Shown here in pieces: positions 23,745 to 32,428 of a DNA stretch of 36,096 nucleotides. The DNA comes from an uncultured Eubacteriales bacterium (GTDB lineage: Bacteria > Bacillota > Clostridia > Oscillospirales > Oscillospiraceae): NCBI GenBank assembly GCA_958402445.1, contig CATXTO010000020.1, forward strand, positions 1-36,096, written 5' to 3'. The translations under genes and the position numbers were made by a program. Numbering within the stretch: position 1 is the first letter of the stretch; each line of letters starts with the position of its first letter. A model generated the notes under the pieces. That model did no database searches. It worked only from the letters and a program-made list of their open reading frames with translations, and had not been told where the DNA came from.

Positions 23745-25694
23745 TTATTTCCTCCGATCATGATTCGTAGTGTACTGGTTCAGGACAATGGGGGCAAAGG
23801 CCCGGCCGCTGCCGTCGAAGAATCGGCTGAACATCTCGTAATACTCCAGCCGCAGGACTTGAATGCTCACTAGCAGGGCCTCCAGCACGGAAATTAAAAG
23901 ATTGCCGATGACCACAATTAACCAATAGCCGACGCCAGCCGTCATTTCCGCCAGAGTGAACACCACCAGCATCATACCGGCGTGCACCAGCACAAACGCG
24001 CCTACCCGCAAGAAGGACATGGTGTTGGTCACGTAGGATAAAAGAGACTCGAAAAGCTCGAAGAAGCTCTGAGCCAGGTAATCGCCCCAGCGAATCTTCT
24101 CCTTTTTCCCCATCACCAGGTTTCCCAGGGGTTCCTGTAGGAACATACACAGTAGCGGTAGCACAATCAGCAGCAGAATATACGGCAGGGTCATGAGCTT
24201 TAATCCCAAAAGCATCTGTGCCACCAGGCCGCCCACCAGCCCGACGTAAAACAAAAGACCCGCCAAGCCGCTGGGGCTGAACAGGAGCGTGCCGTACGCT
24301 TTGCGCTTCCAGCAGGAGCGGATGTTGAGCAACATGGCGCAGACGGCCAGCAGGCCGCCGATGCCGATGGTCAGGTAAATAATCAGGTTGGCCGTGGCAG
24401 GCTCCATCACCTGCACCGGTTTTCCTTCCATACCGAACAGGGCCCCGTACAGGGGGTTGAGGGCGTTTTCAAAGCCGAACACGGAGCCGTAGACAAACCC
24501 AAAGAGGCATCCGCAGATGCCGCAGGGGATTAAGATGCGCCCCACGCCCATATGCTTCCATTTCCACAGGATCAGCCCCGCCAGTGCCACCAAGAGCCCC
24601 TGGCCCACGTCACCGAACATGATGCCGAATAAAATGGAGTAGGTCACCGCCACAAAGGACGTGGGGTCCGGCTCTCCATAGGTCGGCAGGCCATACATGC
24701 TGACGTACATCTCAAACGGACGGGCAAGGCCCCAATTTTTCAGCTTGACCGGAGGATTGTGCACCTTCTCCGCGCTGGCATCGTCGATGATGCAGGACAG
24801 GCTCTCCAAACCCTGTAGCCGCTCCAGCAAAGGCCGCCCCTCCTGCTCCGGGACCCAGCCCACCAGCAAAAATTGACTGCCATAAACAGCGGCGTATTTC
24901 CTTAGCTGTAGGTACCCGGCCTTTTGCTCCGCCGTGCGGTACAGGGCCGAAATCTCCAGTTCCTCCGTCTTCCAGCTCTGCTCCGCAGCCTGCCGGTCCT
25001 GCCGCTCCTCCAGCTCCAGCTCCGCTATCTCCTGCAGCAGCTGCTGATGGCGGCCCTCCACCGTGGCGTCGTGCTCCGGGACGAAAATTCGTTCAAAATA
25101 AAGACTGGACAGGATTCGGTCCATCTCAGCCGCGTATTCATGGGGAGAAAATACGATGCAATAGGTGTACGCGCCGTCGTCCGTACAGGAGAAGGCGAAA
25201 AGCTTCTCCTTGGTGTCGCGCCGATGCAGCTTGCCAAAGTTCTCCGTGGGCATTCGGCCAAACCGGACGGACGTAAACCGCAAGGCGCTGATTTGCGCCA
25301 TGTCCAACTCCAGGCCCACAAAATGGGACAGCTGCCCCGCCAGCTCCCGGTCCGATTCCAGCCTCCTGCGGCGTTCCTCCCGCTCCCGGCTCAACCGCTC
25401 CGCGCGCTGTGTATACGCCTGGGCTTTGCTGTTCAGCTCCTCCAGGCTCAAATCCTCCAGAGGCGCCGCGTCCTGGCGAAGACGGCAGGCGGCGGGCACG
25501 GCGGCTTGCAGCTGCTCCAGGATCGGACCGTAAGGGTCCTCCTGGCTCATGGCGGACAGCTTTTTGTTGTTCCGATAAAAAGATACCGCCTCTTCCGGCT
25601 GAAAAACTCCCGAATCGCAGATCAGCTCGCTGACCTGCTCGTACAGAGCCAGCGGTCCTGAGAGGTTCACAATTTTCATGGATACTACAGCCAT
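23745..25694 (-). CDS. ntpI: V-type ATP synthase subunit I (a-subunit stator)
   Basis: A 649-aa ion-channel stator. The N-terminal cytoplasmic part (about residues 1-340) is a long coiled-coil and hinge domain (for example AQAYTQRAERLSREREERRRRLESD) that anchors the peripheral stalks. The C-terminal part has about eight TM helices starting near SFVAVTYSILFGIMFGDVGQG, a strong family marker, and includes SFFELFESLLSYVTNTMSFLRVGAFVLVHAGM, which holds the conserved Arg facing the c ring (FLRVGAF). The start is preceded by AAGGGAG. It lies 4 bp downstream of subunit C and 2 bp upstream of K. Confidence 0.95.
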   Translation of the reverse strand: MAVVSMKIVNLSGPLALYEQVSELICDSGVFQPEEAVSFYRNNKKLSAMSQEDPYGPILEQLQAAVPAACRLRQDAAPLEDLSLEELNSKAQAYTQRAERLSREREERRRRLESDRELAGQLSHFVGLELDMAQISALRFTSVRFGRMPTENFGKLHRRDTKEKLFAFSCTDDGAYTYCIVFSPHEYAAEMDRILSSLYFERIFVPEHDATVEGRHQQLLQEIAELELEERQDRQAAEQSWKTEELEISALYRTAEQKAGYLQLRKYAAVYGSQFLLVGWVPEQEGRPLLERLQGLESLSCIIDDASAEKVHNPPVKLKNWGLARPFEMYVSMYGLPTYGEPDPTSFVAVTYSILFGIMFGDVGQGLLVALAGLILWKWKHMGVGRILIPCGICGCLFGFVYGSVFGFENALNPLYGALFGMEGKPVQVMEPATANLIIYLTIGIGGLLAVCAMLLNIRSCWKRKAYGTLLFSPSGLAGLLFYVGLVGGLVAQMLLGLKLMTLPYILLLIVLPLLCMFLQEPLGNLVMGKKEKIRWGDYLAQSFFELFESLLSYVTNTMSFLRVGAFVLVHAGMMLVVFTLAEMTAGVGYWLIVVIGNLLISVLEALLVSIQVLRLEYYEMFSRFFDGSGRAFAPIVLNQYTTNHDRRK

Positions 25695-25698
25695 TGTT

Positions 25699-26754
25699 CT
25701 ACTCCCTTGTCTCGGTAATCAGCAGCCTGCGGATCCGTTCTGCCGGCATACCATAGCGTATCCCCTCGATGATTTTGATGAGGTTGGAAATCTCCGTGGT
25801 CTGCATGTTCAGGTAGGACAGCATCACCACGGCGGGGTGGGGCGAAAACCGAATGTTGTGCAGGCTCTGTTGGTACAGATACCACTCCGGCAGATCATCC
25901 ACATGGCGGCATTGGGCTAAAACCTGAAGCTGCTTGTGCAGATGTCGGTCCTGCCCCGCCCGCTCCAGCACGGCCTCTGCCGTCGGACATTGCAGTAGCG
26001 CGTCCAGAGTTTTCTGGGAAATGCTCCCCTTGGGCAGCAAGGCGGCGCGCACATACGCCGGGTCCCCGCCGTAAAACTTTTTCAGCCGGTAAATGCGGAT
26101 GAGATTCCGCAGGTCGATTTGGCTGACAAAGAATTCCCGCACCTGACTTTGGGCTGTGCCGGAGAGCTTCTGGTCTACAATCTGGAACAGCTGCGCATAG
26201 AACTCCGCGTACAGCGCGCTCTCAAACCGAGGGACGTTCAGGTCCGCCTCCGCTTCCGGCACCAAACGGCGCAGCACAGGCGCAAACGCGGAATCCCGGG
26301 ACCCTTCCAGAACATCCTCATAGGTCAAAACCGTCTCCAGACGGTCGGCATCCACCCGCAGGTGTCGCTTTAAATACGGCTCTTCCAACAACTCCGTCCG
26401 GCCCGCGGCCCCGGCCCGAAGTCTGGTGAGAGCGCCTAAAATCAGCTCGATTTCGCTGGTCAGGAGCATATACTCCACAAATCGGTCCCCCACCGACAGC
26501 TCATACCGGCCCAGCGCTGAGAAGGCGTCAAAGTGCTTCTGCCGAATGCACCACTCCAATTCCCGCCGATGCACCTGCCCCTCGTTTACCCCGATCAGCG
26601 CGTCCCGGTAGCCTGGATGGGCTTTCAAATAGGCGGCGACCTGACCCACGCTGGTTTTGGACAGCAGGACGTTGTAATCCGCGCCAGTCAACCGCTTTCC
26701 AAACATAGCCCGGGTCTTGGTCAAGGTGGCGTTGGAGGAAAATTGACTCAGCAT
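25699..26754 (-). CDS. ntpC: V-type ATP synthase subunit C (d-type)
   Basis: A 351-aa C/d-type subunit (V_ATP_synt_C, AC39) that links the central shaft to the c ring. It is a mostly helical protein with three repeated bundles. Family-like stretches include MFGKRLTGADYNVLLSKTSVGQVAAYLKAHPGYRDAL, VREFFVSQIDLRNLIRIYRLKKFYGGDP and the C-terminal NMQTTEISNLIKIIEGIRYGMPAERIRRLL. GAGG lies about 9 nt before the ATG. It follows the coiled-coil gene by 9 bp and precedes subunit I by 4 bp. Confidence 0.9.
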   Translation of the reverse strand: MLSQFSSNATLTKTRAMFGKRLTGADYNVLLSKTSVGQVAAYLKAHPGYRDALIGVNEGQVHRRELEWCIRQKHFDAFSALGRYELSVGDRFVEYMLLTSEIELILGALTRLRAGAAGRTELLEEPYLKRHLRVDADRLETVLTYEDVLEGSRDSAFAPVLRRLVPEAEADLNVPRFESALYAEFYAQLFQIVDQKLSGTAQSQVREFFVSQIDLRNLIRIYRLKKFYGGDPAYVRAALLPKGSISQKTLDALLQCPTAEAVLERAGQDRHLHKQLQVLAQCRHVDDLPEWYLYQQSLHNIRFSPHPAVVMLSYLNMQTTEISNLIKIIEGIRYGMPAERIRRLLITETRE

Positions 26755-26763
26755 GGCGCCGCC

Positions 26764-27075
26764 TCAATTACTGACAACCTGGCGAAAAATCTTCTGCGCC
26801 CAGGCGTCCTTTTGATGCTCATAAAGGCGGTCCATCTCCGCTGTGGTTTCCGCCACTGCCTTGCGCCTGCGGCGCAGCGACTGCTTCATCTTCCGGCGCT
26901 GTTCCGCACTCGCCTCCGCCGTACGGCGCGCGACCTCCAGCTCCATTTGCTTTTTCATAGCCTCCTGCCGGCGCTTGAGCTCCAGTTCGGATTTGCGGCG
27001 ATACTCCGTCACCTGCTCCACCATCTGCCTGGCCTTTTCATCGTTTGAAATAATCTGATCAATGGAAAACCGCAA
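26764..27075 (-). CDS. Putative V-type ATPase stalk coiled-coil subunit (G/H-like)
   Basis: A 103-aa, very highly charged and nearly all-helical protein opening MRFSIDQIISNDEKARQMVEQVTEYRRKSELELKRRQEAMKK, then rich in K, R, E and A throughout. Its place at the head of the V-ATPase operon, its size and its composition fit the small peripheral-stalk subunit that pairs with E (called G or H in other species), although no diagnostic motif is present. The start is TTG at 27075, supported by TTAGGAGG at about 8-9 nt. It is first in the operon behind a consensus promoter and structured leader. Direct homology could not be tested. Confidence 0.65.
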   Translation of the reverse strand: MRFSIDQIISNDEKARQMVEQVTEYRRKSELELKRRQEAMKKQMELEVARRTAEASAEQRRKMKQSLRRRRKAVAETTAEMDRLYEHQKDAWAQKIFRQVVSN

Positions 27076-27127
27076 TGCGTTTCCTCCTAACCCGTCCGAA
27101 TCGCGTCTTTACTAGAAGCGCGGGGGC

Positions 27128-27165
27128 GTTCCGTGGCTGCCGGACGGCCTCGCGGGACACGGAAC
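27128..27165 (-). promoter_or_regulatory. Structured 5' leader of the V-ATPase operon
   Basis: Inverted repeats lie between promoter and first gene. GTTCCGTG / CACGGAAC (27128-27135 with 27158-27165) encloses GGACGG. A second set downstream (27087-27121 region) includes CCCGTCCG, complementary to CGGACGG at 27141-27146, and CGCGTCTT / AAGCGCG. The two sets could form alternative structures. It is not recognisable as a known riboswitch. Confidence 0.35.
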
Positions 27166-27188
27166 TATAATTTTTATGAAACAGCCGT

Positions 27189-27217
27189 ATTCTACACGTG
27201 TATTTTCCAAAAGTCAA
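27189..27217 (-). promoter_or_regulatory. Promoter of the V-ATPase operon
   Basis: -35 TTGACT (27212-27217), 17-nt spacer and -10 TAGAAT (27189-27194) on the minus strand. The predicted start near 27182 gives a leader of about 105 nt. Confidence 0.7.
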
Positions 27218-27587
27218 GGCACCTTTTGTGAAAAATCCCAATTTTTAATCTTAAAAATACACAAATATTTTAACCTATTTTTACGATTGTCCGGCACGAA
27301 ACCCGCCGGTTCTATTTTTGCATTATTCCATGCAGGATAGTCCATAAAATGATGGCAATTCTCTGCCAATGCCGATGTAATTTTTTTCATCGTGGAATAT
27401 TCCAACGGCGCATTGCACAAAGGCCCTTTCCATCCTGCAAAATATGACTTATTAAAACTGACGGACCCAGGTAGGTTGGGAGGATCACGCTTAGAAAATG
27501 GGTGGCGGCAGTTGGAGCGGCTATACCCAAAAAGTCCCGCCGTTGGAAAATTTTTTGCTTCCTGTCAGGCGCTTCCGACAATTGTCA
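27218..27587. other. AT-rich intergenic region between divergent promoters
   Basis: No credible gene was found: the small open frames here lack ribosome sites and family features. Visible elements are a perfect palindrome TGGAATATTCCA (27393-27404) and a small CCGGC/GCCGG hairpin (27291-27309) followed by TTCTATTTTT on the plus strand. Function is unknown. Confidence 0.5.
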
Positions 27588-27616
27588 TTGCAATATAGCG
27601 GTTTTCGGGGTATAAT
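27588..27616 (+). promoter_or_regulatory. Promoter of the thioredoxin gene
   Basis: -35 TTGCAA (27588-27593), 17-nt spacer and a perfect -10 TATAAT (27611-27616). The leader is short, about 20-30 nt. Confidence 0.7.
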
Positions 27617-27643
27617 AGGACAAACTGATTTAGAAAGGAAAGG

Positions 27644-27964
27644 ATGAAACGTATGGCTGTTCTTACCATTACAAAAGAGAACTTTGACCAGGAGGTCACC
27701 GCCTCTCCAGTTCCCGTCTTGCTGGATTTTTGGGCCGGCTGGTGCGGTCCTTGCCGGATGATGGCCCCTGTGATTGATGAGATTGCCGCTGAGCACCCCG
27801 AATACCGGGTAGGCAAAGTGGACGTGGACGCCCAAAACGATCTGGCTTCTCAGTTCAGTGTTATGAGCATTCCCACGCTGGCCGTGCTCAAGGGCGGGCA
27901 GGTGACCGGCACCTTGGTGGGCGTGCAACCCAAGCAGGCTGTGCTGGACCTTCTGGCGCGTTAA
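27644..27964 (+). CDS. trxA: Thioredoxin
   Basis: A 106-aa cytoplasmic dithiol-disulfide reductase. The active site is WCGPC in VLLDFWAGWCGPCRMMAPVIDEIA, followed by KVDVDAQNDLASQFSVMSIPTLAVLKGG with the cis-Pro loop (SIPTL). All core thioredoxin positions are kept. Two ATGs are possible, at 27644 and 27653; overlapping AAAGG motifs support either, so the N-terminus may be three residues shorter. It is monocistronic, with its own consensus promoter and a hairpin terminator just after the stop. Confidence 0.96.
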   Translation: MKRMAVLTITKENFDQEVTASPVPVLLDFWAGWCGPCRMMAPVIDEIAAEHPEYRVGKVDVDAQNDLASQFSVMSIPTLAVLKGGQVTGTLVGVQPKQAVLDLLAR

Positions 27965-27977
27965 ATAACTTTTAGGC

Positions 27978-28011
27978 AGAAAAGCCGCCGCCAATTGACC
28001 GCGGCTTTTCT
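27978..28011 (+). terminator. Terminator of trxA
   Basis: AGAAAAGCCGC / GCGGCTTTTCT, an 11-bp stem with a 12-nt loop, starting 14 bp after the stop. It ends in TTTTCTTCC and TTTTTT a little later. Confidence 0.75.
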
Positions 28012-28131
28012 TCCGTTTTTTGTTAAGAAGCTGCGGTCCCGATCGGTAGTAACCGAAAACGGAATCGTTGGAATGTACAAACTGCGCTCCGCCCTTTCTG
28101 AGGCTGGGGCTGCCGCAGGCGGAAAGGAACC

Positions 28132-29616
28132 ATGCCTATGCCCAAAACATTCCGTTTCCAGAAATTTTCTGCACAAACATTGCCGCTATTGCTTACGGCT
28201 TACGTGGTGCTGCAGCCCTTTTTGGACGTTTTAACCTCCATCGCCGTCAACGCTGGCATTTCCATTACCGCCGGAACGGTAGTGCGGACGCTTTTCATGG
28301 CGGCGGCCTTTTTGTACATCCTGTTTTGCGGTCCATTTCCGGGCAAAAGGCCGATATTGATCTATCTAGGCGTTCTTACAGGCTATTTGGCCGTCTTCTT
28401 CTGCTACAGCCTTTTAAAAGGGGGATTCTCCGCATGTCTGACCAATGTGGGGGAATCCCTGAAGGTCTTTTATTTTCCTTATACGGCGGCGTTTCTTTAC
28501 GCTTTGTATCGGCAGAAGCGATTCATCATCTCCCGCAAAACGGTGGTGACAGCTGCCGCATGCTACTGCCTGATTATTCTGCTCGCCTTCCTCACAGGCA
28601 CCAGCTTCATCACCTACAATTCCGGCTACGGTTACAGCGGCTGGTTCTTCGCCGCCAACGATGTGAGCACCATTGTCATGCTCAGCGCGCCGGTGATCGT
28701 GTGCTATAGCCTGGAGAGGCTGACGGGTAGAGTGAACTGGCGTGTTGGGCTGGGCATTGCGCTGGTCCTATTCAGCCTGATTTTCAGCGCCAACTTCATC
28801 GGTACAAAGGTGGTCTTTGCCGGCGTTCTTTTGTATTTGATCCTGGCCGTTATCTGGCTGGCGGTACAGTTCTGCAAGACCCGTCGCCGGAGCGTCCTGC
28901 GTTGCTGCCTTCTGTGTCTTCTCTTGGGCGTCCTGCTCTGCGGCATATATCCCTTTTCTCCCCTGAATCAATATGTAAACGATATTTACGTCCCCATGTC
29001 CGACAAAGAATCTCCGGCTTATCAGCAGAGCATAGCAATCCCCGGCGTTGTGGAGAAGGATCGTGCCAAGTACAATGCAAAGTTGGAGGAGGCTGCGGAA
29101 GGGACCTGGCTGGGCGAATTAATTCACCAAAATCCGTTGGTGGACAAGCTCAATTGGATCTTAAGCAAGCGCCTCCTAATTGCAGCGCCGGTTGCGCAGG
29201 AGTTTACGGACGGCGGGCCGGGGGTGAAGCTCCTGGGCCTGGGATACGCCCCTATGCCGGGTTATACCCGGGATATTTCCCACCTTATTGAAATGGAGGG
29301 AACCAGCCTGTTGCTGCGGCATGGAATTGCTGGCTTCTTGGTTTATTATGTCCCCTATCTGGGACTTATCGCCTATGCCGTCGTGCAATTTTTCCGCCGT
29401 CTGAAGACCCGTATGGGCGACTTTTTGTATTGCTCCTACTTTTACAGCACACTCATGGCCTTTGCAGCCTCCCTAGTCGCCGGCCACGTCCTGGTATCTC
29501 CGGCGGTAAGCCTGTTTGTGGCTATCTTGTATCTGCACCTCACGGATATTACTCTACGACAGAATCGCGCATTGGCGGAGGGACTGCCCTTGCCGGCGGA
29601 AGCCCAGCCTTTTTGA
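28132..29616 (+). CDS. O-antigen ligase / Wzy-like membrane protein 1
   Basis: A polytopic membrane protein of 494 aa with about 11-12 predicted TM helices. It opens TLPLLLTAYVVLQPFLDVLTSIAV and has a large outside loop at about residues 280-400 that ends ISHLIEMEGTSLLLRHGIAGFLVYYV, the position of the ligase/polymerase active loop in the Wzy/WaaL superfamily. These enzymes work on undecaprenyl-linked glycans outside the cytoplasmic membrane, either joining repeat units (polymerase) or moving chains to an acceptor (ligase). Which of the two applies is unknown. It is the first gene of a glycerol-phosphate polysaccharide cluster and 45 bp upstream of a second member of the same superfamily. AAAGGA precedes two close ATGs (28132 and 28138); the second has better spacing. 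Confidence 0.75.
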   Translation: MPMPKTFRFQKFSAQTLPLLLTAYVVLQPFLDVLTSIAVNAGISITAGTVVRTLFMAAAFLYILFCGPFPGKRPILIYLGVLTGYLAVFFCYSLLKGGFSACLTNVGESLKVFYFPYTAAFLYALYRQKRFIISRKTVVTAAACYCLIILLAFLTGTSFITYNSGYGYSGWFFAANDVSTIVMLSAPVIVCYSLERLTGRVNWRVGLGIALVLFSLIFSANFIGTKVVFAGVLLYLILAVIWLAVQFCKTRRRSVLRCCLLCLLLGVLLCGIYPFSPLNQYVNDIYVPMSDKESPAYQQSIAIPGVVEKDRAKYNAKLEEAAEGTWLGELIHQNPLVDKLNWILSKRLLIAAPVAQEFTDGGPGVKLLGLGYAPMPGYTRDISHLIEMEGTSLLLRHGIAGFLVYYVPYLGLIAYAVVQFFRRLKTRMGDFLYCSYFYSTLMAFAASLVAGHVLVSPAVSLFVAILYLHLTDITLRQNRALAEGLPLPAEAQPF

Positions 29617-29661
29617 TGGGCATGCTCGTTCGTTTGTGATTTCCGGGAAAGGAACCAATTT

Positions 29662-31197
29662 ATGAAAAAAAGCTCCTGGCTCTGCACCCATGCGCCACAA
29701 CTGGTGGTCGCTTTGTTTGTCATTCAGCCCTTGATGGATACCTTGTCCTACTGGACACAGGAATGGGGCGTTTCCAGTCTATTTACCCTAGGCATCCGTT
29801 TCGGCGTGCTGTTTCTCACGGTCCTGTTTGGTTTTCTTCTATCGGACCGGAAATGGATCTACTATACTGCCGCTGCTGTTTTTCTTTTCCTGGGCGCCGG
29901 GCATGTGTTTGCCTGTCTCCAGGTGGGCTATCAAGCGCCCTTCGCTGACCTGGCAAATTATATCCGTGTGATTCAAATGCCCCTGACCGTAATCTGTCTG
30001 ATTACGGTCCTGCGGCGGAATGAAAAGAGCTTTGATGCCATGCAGCTCGGCTTAACCCTGGCGCTGCTTCTCACCCTGGCGGTGGAGGTTATCAGCGTCG
30101 TAACTGGCACGGACCCCAGTACCTATTCCGACGGCACGGGGATCCTAGGCTGGTTTGGGAATACCAACTCCCAGAGCTCCAACCTCTGCGTATTAGTCCC
30201 CATTGCTCTGGCCTGGCTGCTTACCCGAAAGAAGTGGAATCCCTGGCTCTTCTGGCTGACGGCGATTGTCGGCTTTACCGCTCTGTACTATTTTGCAACC
30301 CGTTCTGCTTATTTGGGGATCTTCGCCATCGGCTTGGGGTTGAGCGTTACGATTCTTTTGGTCCGCCGGAAGGACTGGAAGGTTGCCGTGGGGCTGCTGG
30401 CCCTGGTGGCCGTGTTTGCCGGGCTGCTGCCCATCTCTCCTATGATGACACATTTAAAGGTAAACAACGGAGTCCAGGCGGAGCGTCAGGGCAATATCAA
30501 CCAACAGATTGGCGAAAATCTGGAAAAGGTCTCGACGATCATCCACAAAGGGCCGGGAAAGCCCCACCAAAACAGCACGGAAGAACCGGACGAAAAGCAG
30601 GGCATGACCGAGGAGGAACGACAATTTCTCATCCAGGAGCTAACCCCGATTTATGAATTCTATGTCAAGGACTTCGTACAAATCTTTGGCGCAGAGAAAA
30701 CCATGGAAATTTTTAATTACACCATAGACATCCATGACTTTTCCTCTGTTCGGGAAAAAAAGCTCCTCTTCGCGCAGCTTTTAATGAATGATTCTCCCTT
30801 GAGCGCCAAATTTTTTGGATTGAATTTGGCCCGGTTTACAGTCAATGACAACATTTACGACGTAGAAAACGACTTCCACGGAATTTATTACCTTTACGGT
30901 GCCGTGGGATTGGGCGCCCTGCTACTGTTTCTCTTATACTTCTTTTATTTAATTGTTTGGGCGCTCATCAAGAATTTTAAGCGCTACTATACCCTGGAGG
31001 CCGCCGCCTATGGCATCGCTCTGCTGCTGTGTCTGTTCCACGCCTACTTCACAGCCGGGGTTTTGCGGCGACCCAACGCCTCTATCTTCTTATCCGCCAT
31101 TCTGGCCGGTATTTATTATCTGGTTCGTCTTCGGCCGTATCCGGATGCCGTGTTGTCCACAGAGGCCGGCGATCTTGAAAAGCCGGCAGCCCCCTGA
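29662..31197 (+). CDS. O-antigen ligase / Wzy-like membrane protein 2
   Basis: A 511-aa polytopic protein that resembles its upstream neighbour at the start (LVVALFVIQPLMDTLSYW versus LLLTAYVVLQPFLDVLTS), so the two may be distant paralogs. Ten to twelve TM helices are predicted. A long hydrophilic outside loop runs at about residues 265-415, contains a Lys/Glu/Pro-rich insert (KGPGKPHQNSTEEPDEKQG), and ends DVENDFHGIYYLYGAVGLGALL, the expected place of the catalytic loop before the last helices. Having both a polymerase and a ligase of this superfamily is the arrangement of pneumococcal teichoic acid synthesis (TarP and TacL). AAAGGA lies 9 nt before the ATG. The specific role is inferred. 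Confidence 0.72.
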   Translation: MKKSSWLCTHAPQLVVALFVIQPLMDTLSYWTQEWGVSSLFTLGIRFGVLFLTVLFGFLLSDRKWIYYTAAAVFLFLGAGHVFACLQVGYQAPFADLANYIRVIQMPLTVICLITVLRRNEKSFDAMQLGLTLALLLTLAVEVISVVTGTDPSTYSDGTGILGWFGNTNSQSSNLCVLVPIALAWLLTRKKWNPWLFWLTAIVGFTALYYFATRSAYLGIFAIGLGLSVTILLVRRKDWKVAVGLLALVAVFAGLLPISPMMTHLKVNNGVQAERQGNINQQIGENLEKVSTIIHKGPGKPHQNSTEEPDEKQGMTEEERQFLIQELTPIYEFYVKDFVQIFGAEKTMEIFNYTIDIHDFSSVREKKLLFAQLLMNDSPLSAKFFGLNLARFTVNDNIYDVENDFHGIYYLYGAVGLGALLLFLLYFFYLIVWALIKNFKRYYTLEAAAYGIALLLCLFHAYFTAGVLRRPNASIFLSAILAGIYYLVRLRPYPDAVLSTEAGDLEKPAAP

Positions 31198-31206
31198 GGT
31201 AGCCTC

Positions 31207-32205
31207 ATGTGGTTGAGCATCATCATCCCGGTTTACAACACCCAGGCATATCTGGAGCGATGCGTGAATTCCGTCCTGGCAAACGATTGTACGGATAGTG
31301 AAATCGTGTTGGTGGACGACGGCTCCACGGACGGGGTTTGCCCCGCCCTCTGTGATCGTCTGGCTGGGGAACATCCAGACCTCATTCGGGTCAAACACCA
31401 GGAGAACCGAGGACTGGGCGGCGCCCGGAACACCGGTCTGGAAGCGGCGCAGGGAGCCTATCTGTTGTTCCTCGACAGTGACGATACCATCACGCCGGAC
31501 GCTCTGACCAAACTGCGGACGGCCATAGAGCGGACGCAGGCAGACGTCATAGCCTTTAACTTCTTTTCGGAGGACGGATCGGGCCGTCTGACGCCCGGCT
31601 CCGCCAACTACCTGCAGGCAGACACCGCTTTTTCCGCCGGGACCAGACCAGAGTTTCTTCTCTCTCTGCCCAGCGCCACTTGTCGTGCCTGGAAGCGGTC
31701 TCTTTTTCTTGCTTCCGGCATCCGTTATCCGGAACGAGTATGGTATGAAGACCTGCGTACCTCCGTGAAGCTTTTTGTTCTGGCTTCCTCAATTGTCACA
31801 CTGCCTGACTGCCTGTATCGCTACCTACAGCGTCCGGGCTCCATTATGCGGTCTAGCCAGGTCCAGCGAAATCGAGAGATTATAGATGCTTTTGATGATA
31901 TTTTAGCCTGGTTCCGGGACCGCGGGCTGTTTCGGCAGTACCAGGACGTGCTCTGCCGGCTCTGCATCGACCATCTGTATCTGGCCGCCTCTGTCCGCGT
32001 CCTGCAAGCAAACCCCAGGCACTCTCTTTTGCAGGACCTGGCGGAATACCTGGCGATGCAGTTTCCTGATTACCGGAATAATCCCTATCTGGACCAAATG
32101 CCCCGGGCCAAGAAACTGGTATTTTGGTTGTTGGAGCGGCGACGGTTCCGGACGCTTCGGTTTTTGTTCCAAATAAAAAACCATCCGGAGCATCTTTCTT
32201 CGTAA
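31207..32205 (+). CDS. Family 2 glycosyltransferase
   Basis: A 332-aa GT-A fold enzyme that adds a sugar from an NDP-sugar to the lipid-linked unit at the cytoplasmic face. The N-terminus SIIIPVYNTQAYLERCVNSVL, then IVLVDDGSTDG, NRGLGGARNTGLEAAQG and the metal-binding LFLDSDD (DXD-like), define GT2. The C-terminal part, with VWYEDLRTSVKLF and a helical end, is typical of the EpsJ/WaaE-like subgroup. The donor sugar and linkage cannot be told. It starts 9 bp after the second Wzy-like gene with a GAGGT ribosome site and is followed by a 223-bp gap. Confidence 0.92.
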   Translation: MWLSIIIPVYNTQAYLERCVNSVLANDCTDSEIVLVDDGSTDGVCPALCDRLAGEHPDLIRVKHQENRGLGGARNTGLEAAQGAYLLFLDSDDTITPDALTKLRTAIERTQADVIAFNFFSEDGSGRLTPGSANYLQADTAFSAGTRPEFLLSLPSATCRAWKRSLFLASGIRYPERVWYEDLRTSVKLFVLASSIVTLPDCLYRYLQRPGSIMRSSQVQRNREIIDAFDDILAWFRDRGLFRQYQDVLCRLCIDHLYLAASVRVLQANPRHSLLQDLAEYLAMQFPDYRNNPYLDQMPRAKKLVFWLLERRRFRTLRFLFQIKNHPEHLSS

Positions 32206-32428
32206 GCGCAAGTGCGCATATCCTCCCGCCGCCGCTTTGCCGTCCTGCACCAGCAGTTTTGGCGGTCCCGGCTCTCTCCGCCAAGGTGTATTGGCCATGC
32301 GCGGAGACGGCCAGAAAGCTGGTCGTACCGGCAAACCGCCGAATCCTTGCCGGTGCGGCCGGGCGCGGCGTATTTGTTATCGCCGTACCGGTGAGCTGCG
32401 AGGACAACCAAGGAAATGAGGCGTTGTC
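32206..32428. other. Gap inside the polysaccharide operon
   Basis: A stretch of 223 bp without a gene between the GT2 and flippase genes, unusual because other junctions here are tight. Both strands are open in several frames because of high GC content, but none shows a family feature. I see no strong hairpin or consensus promoter; it may be a lost gene or an undetected regulatory element. Confidence 0.4.

Noticed and set aside
27387..27994. Minus-strand frames around the thioredoxin promoter
   Set aside because: They are antisense to trxA or in AT-rich spacer, with no ribosome site or family feature.
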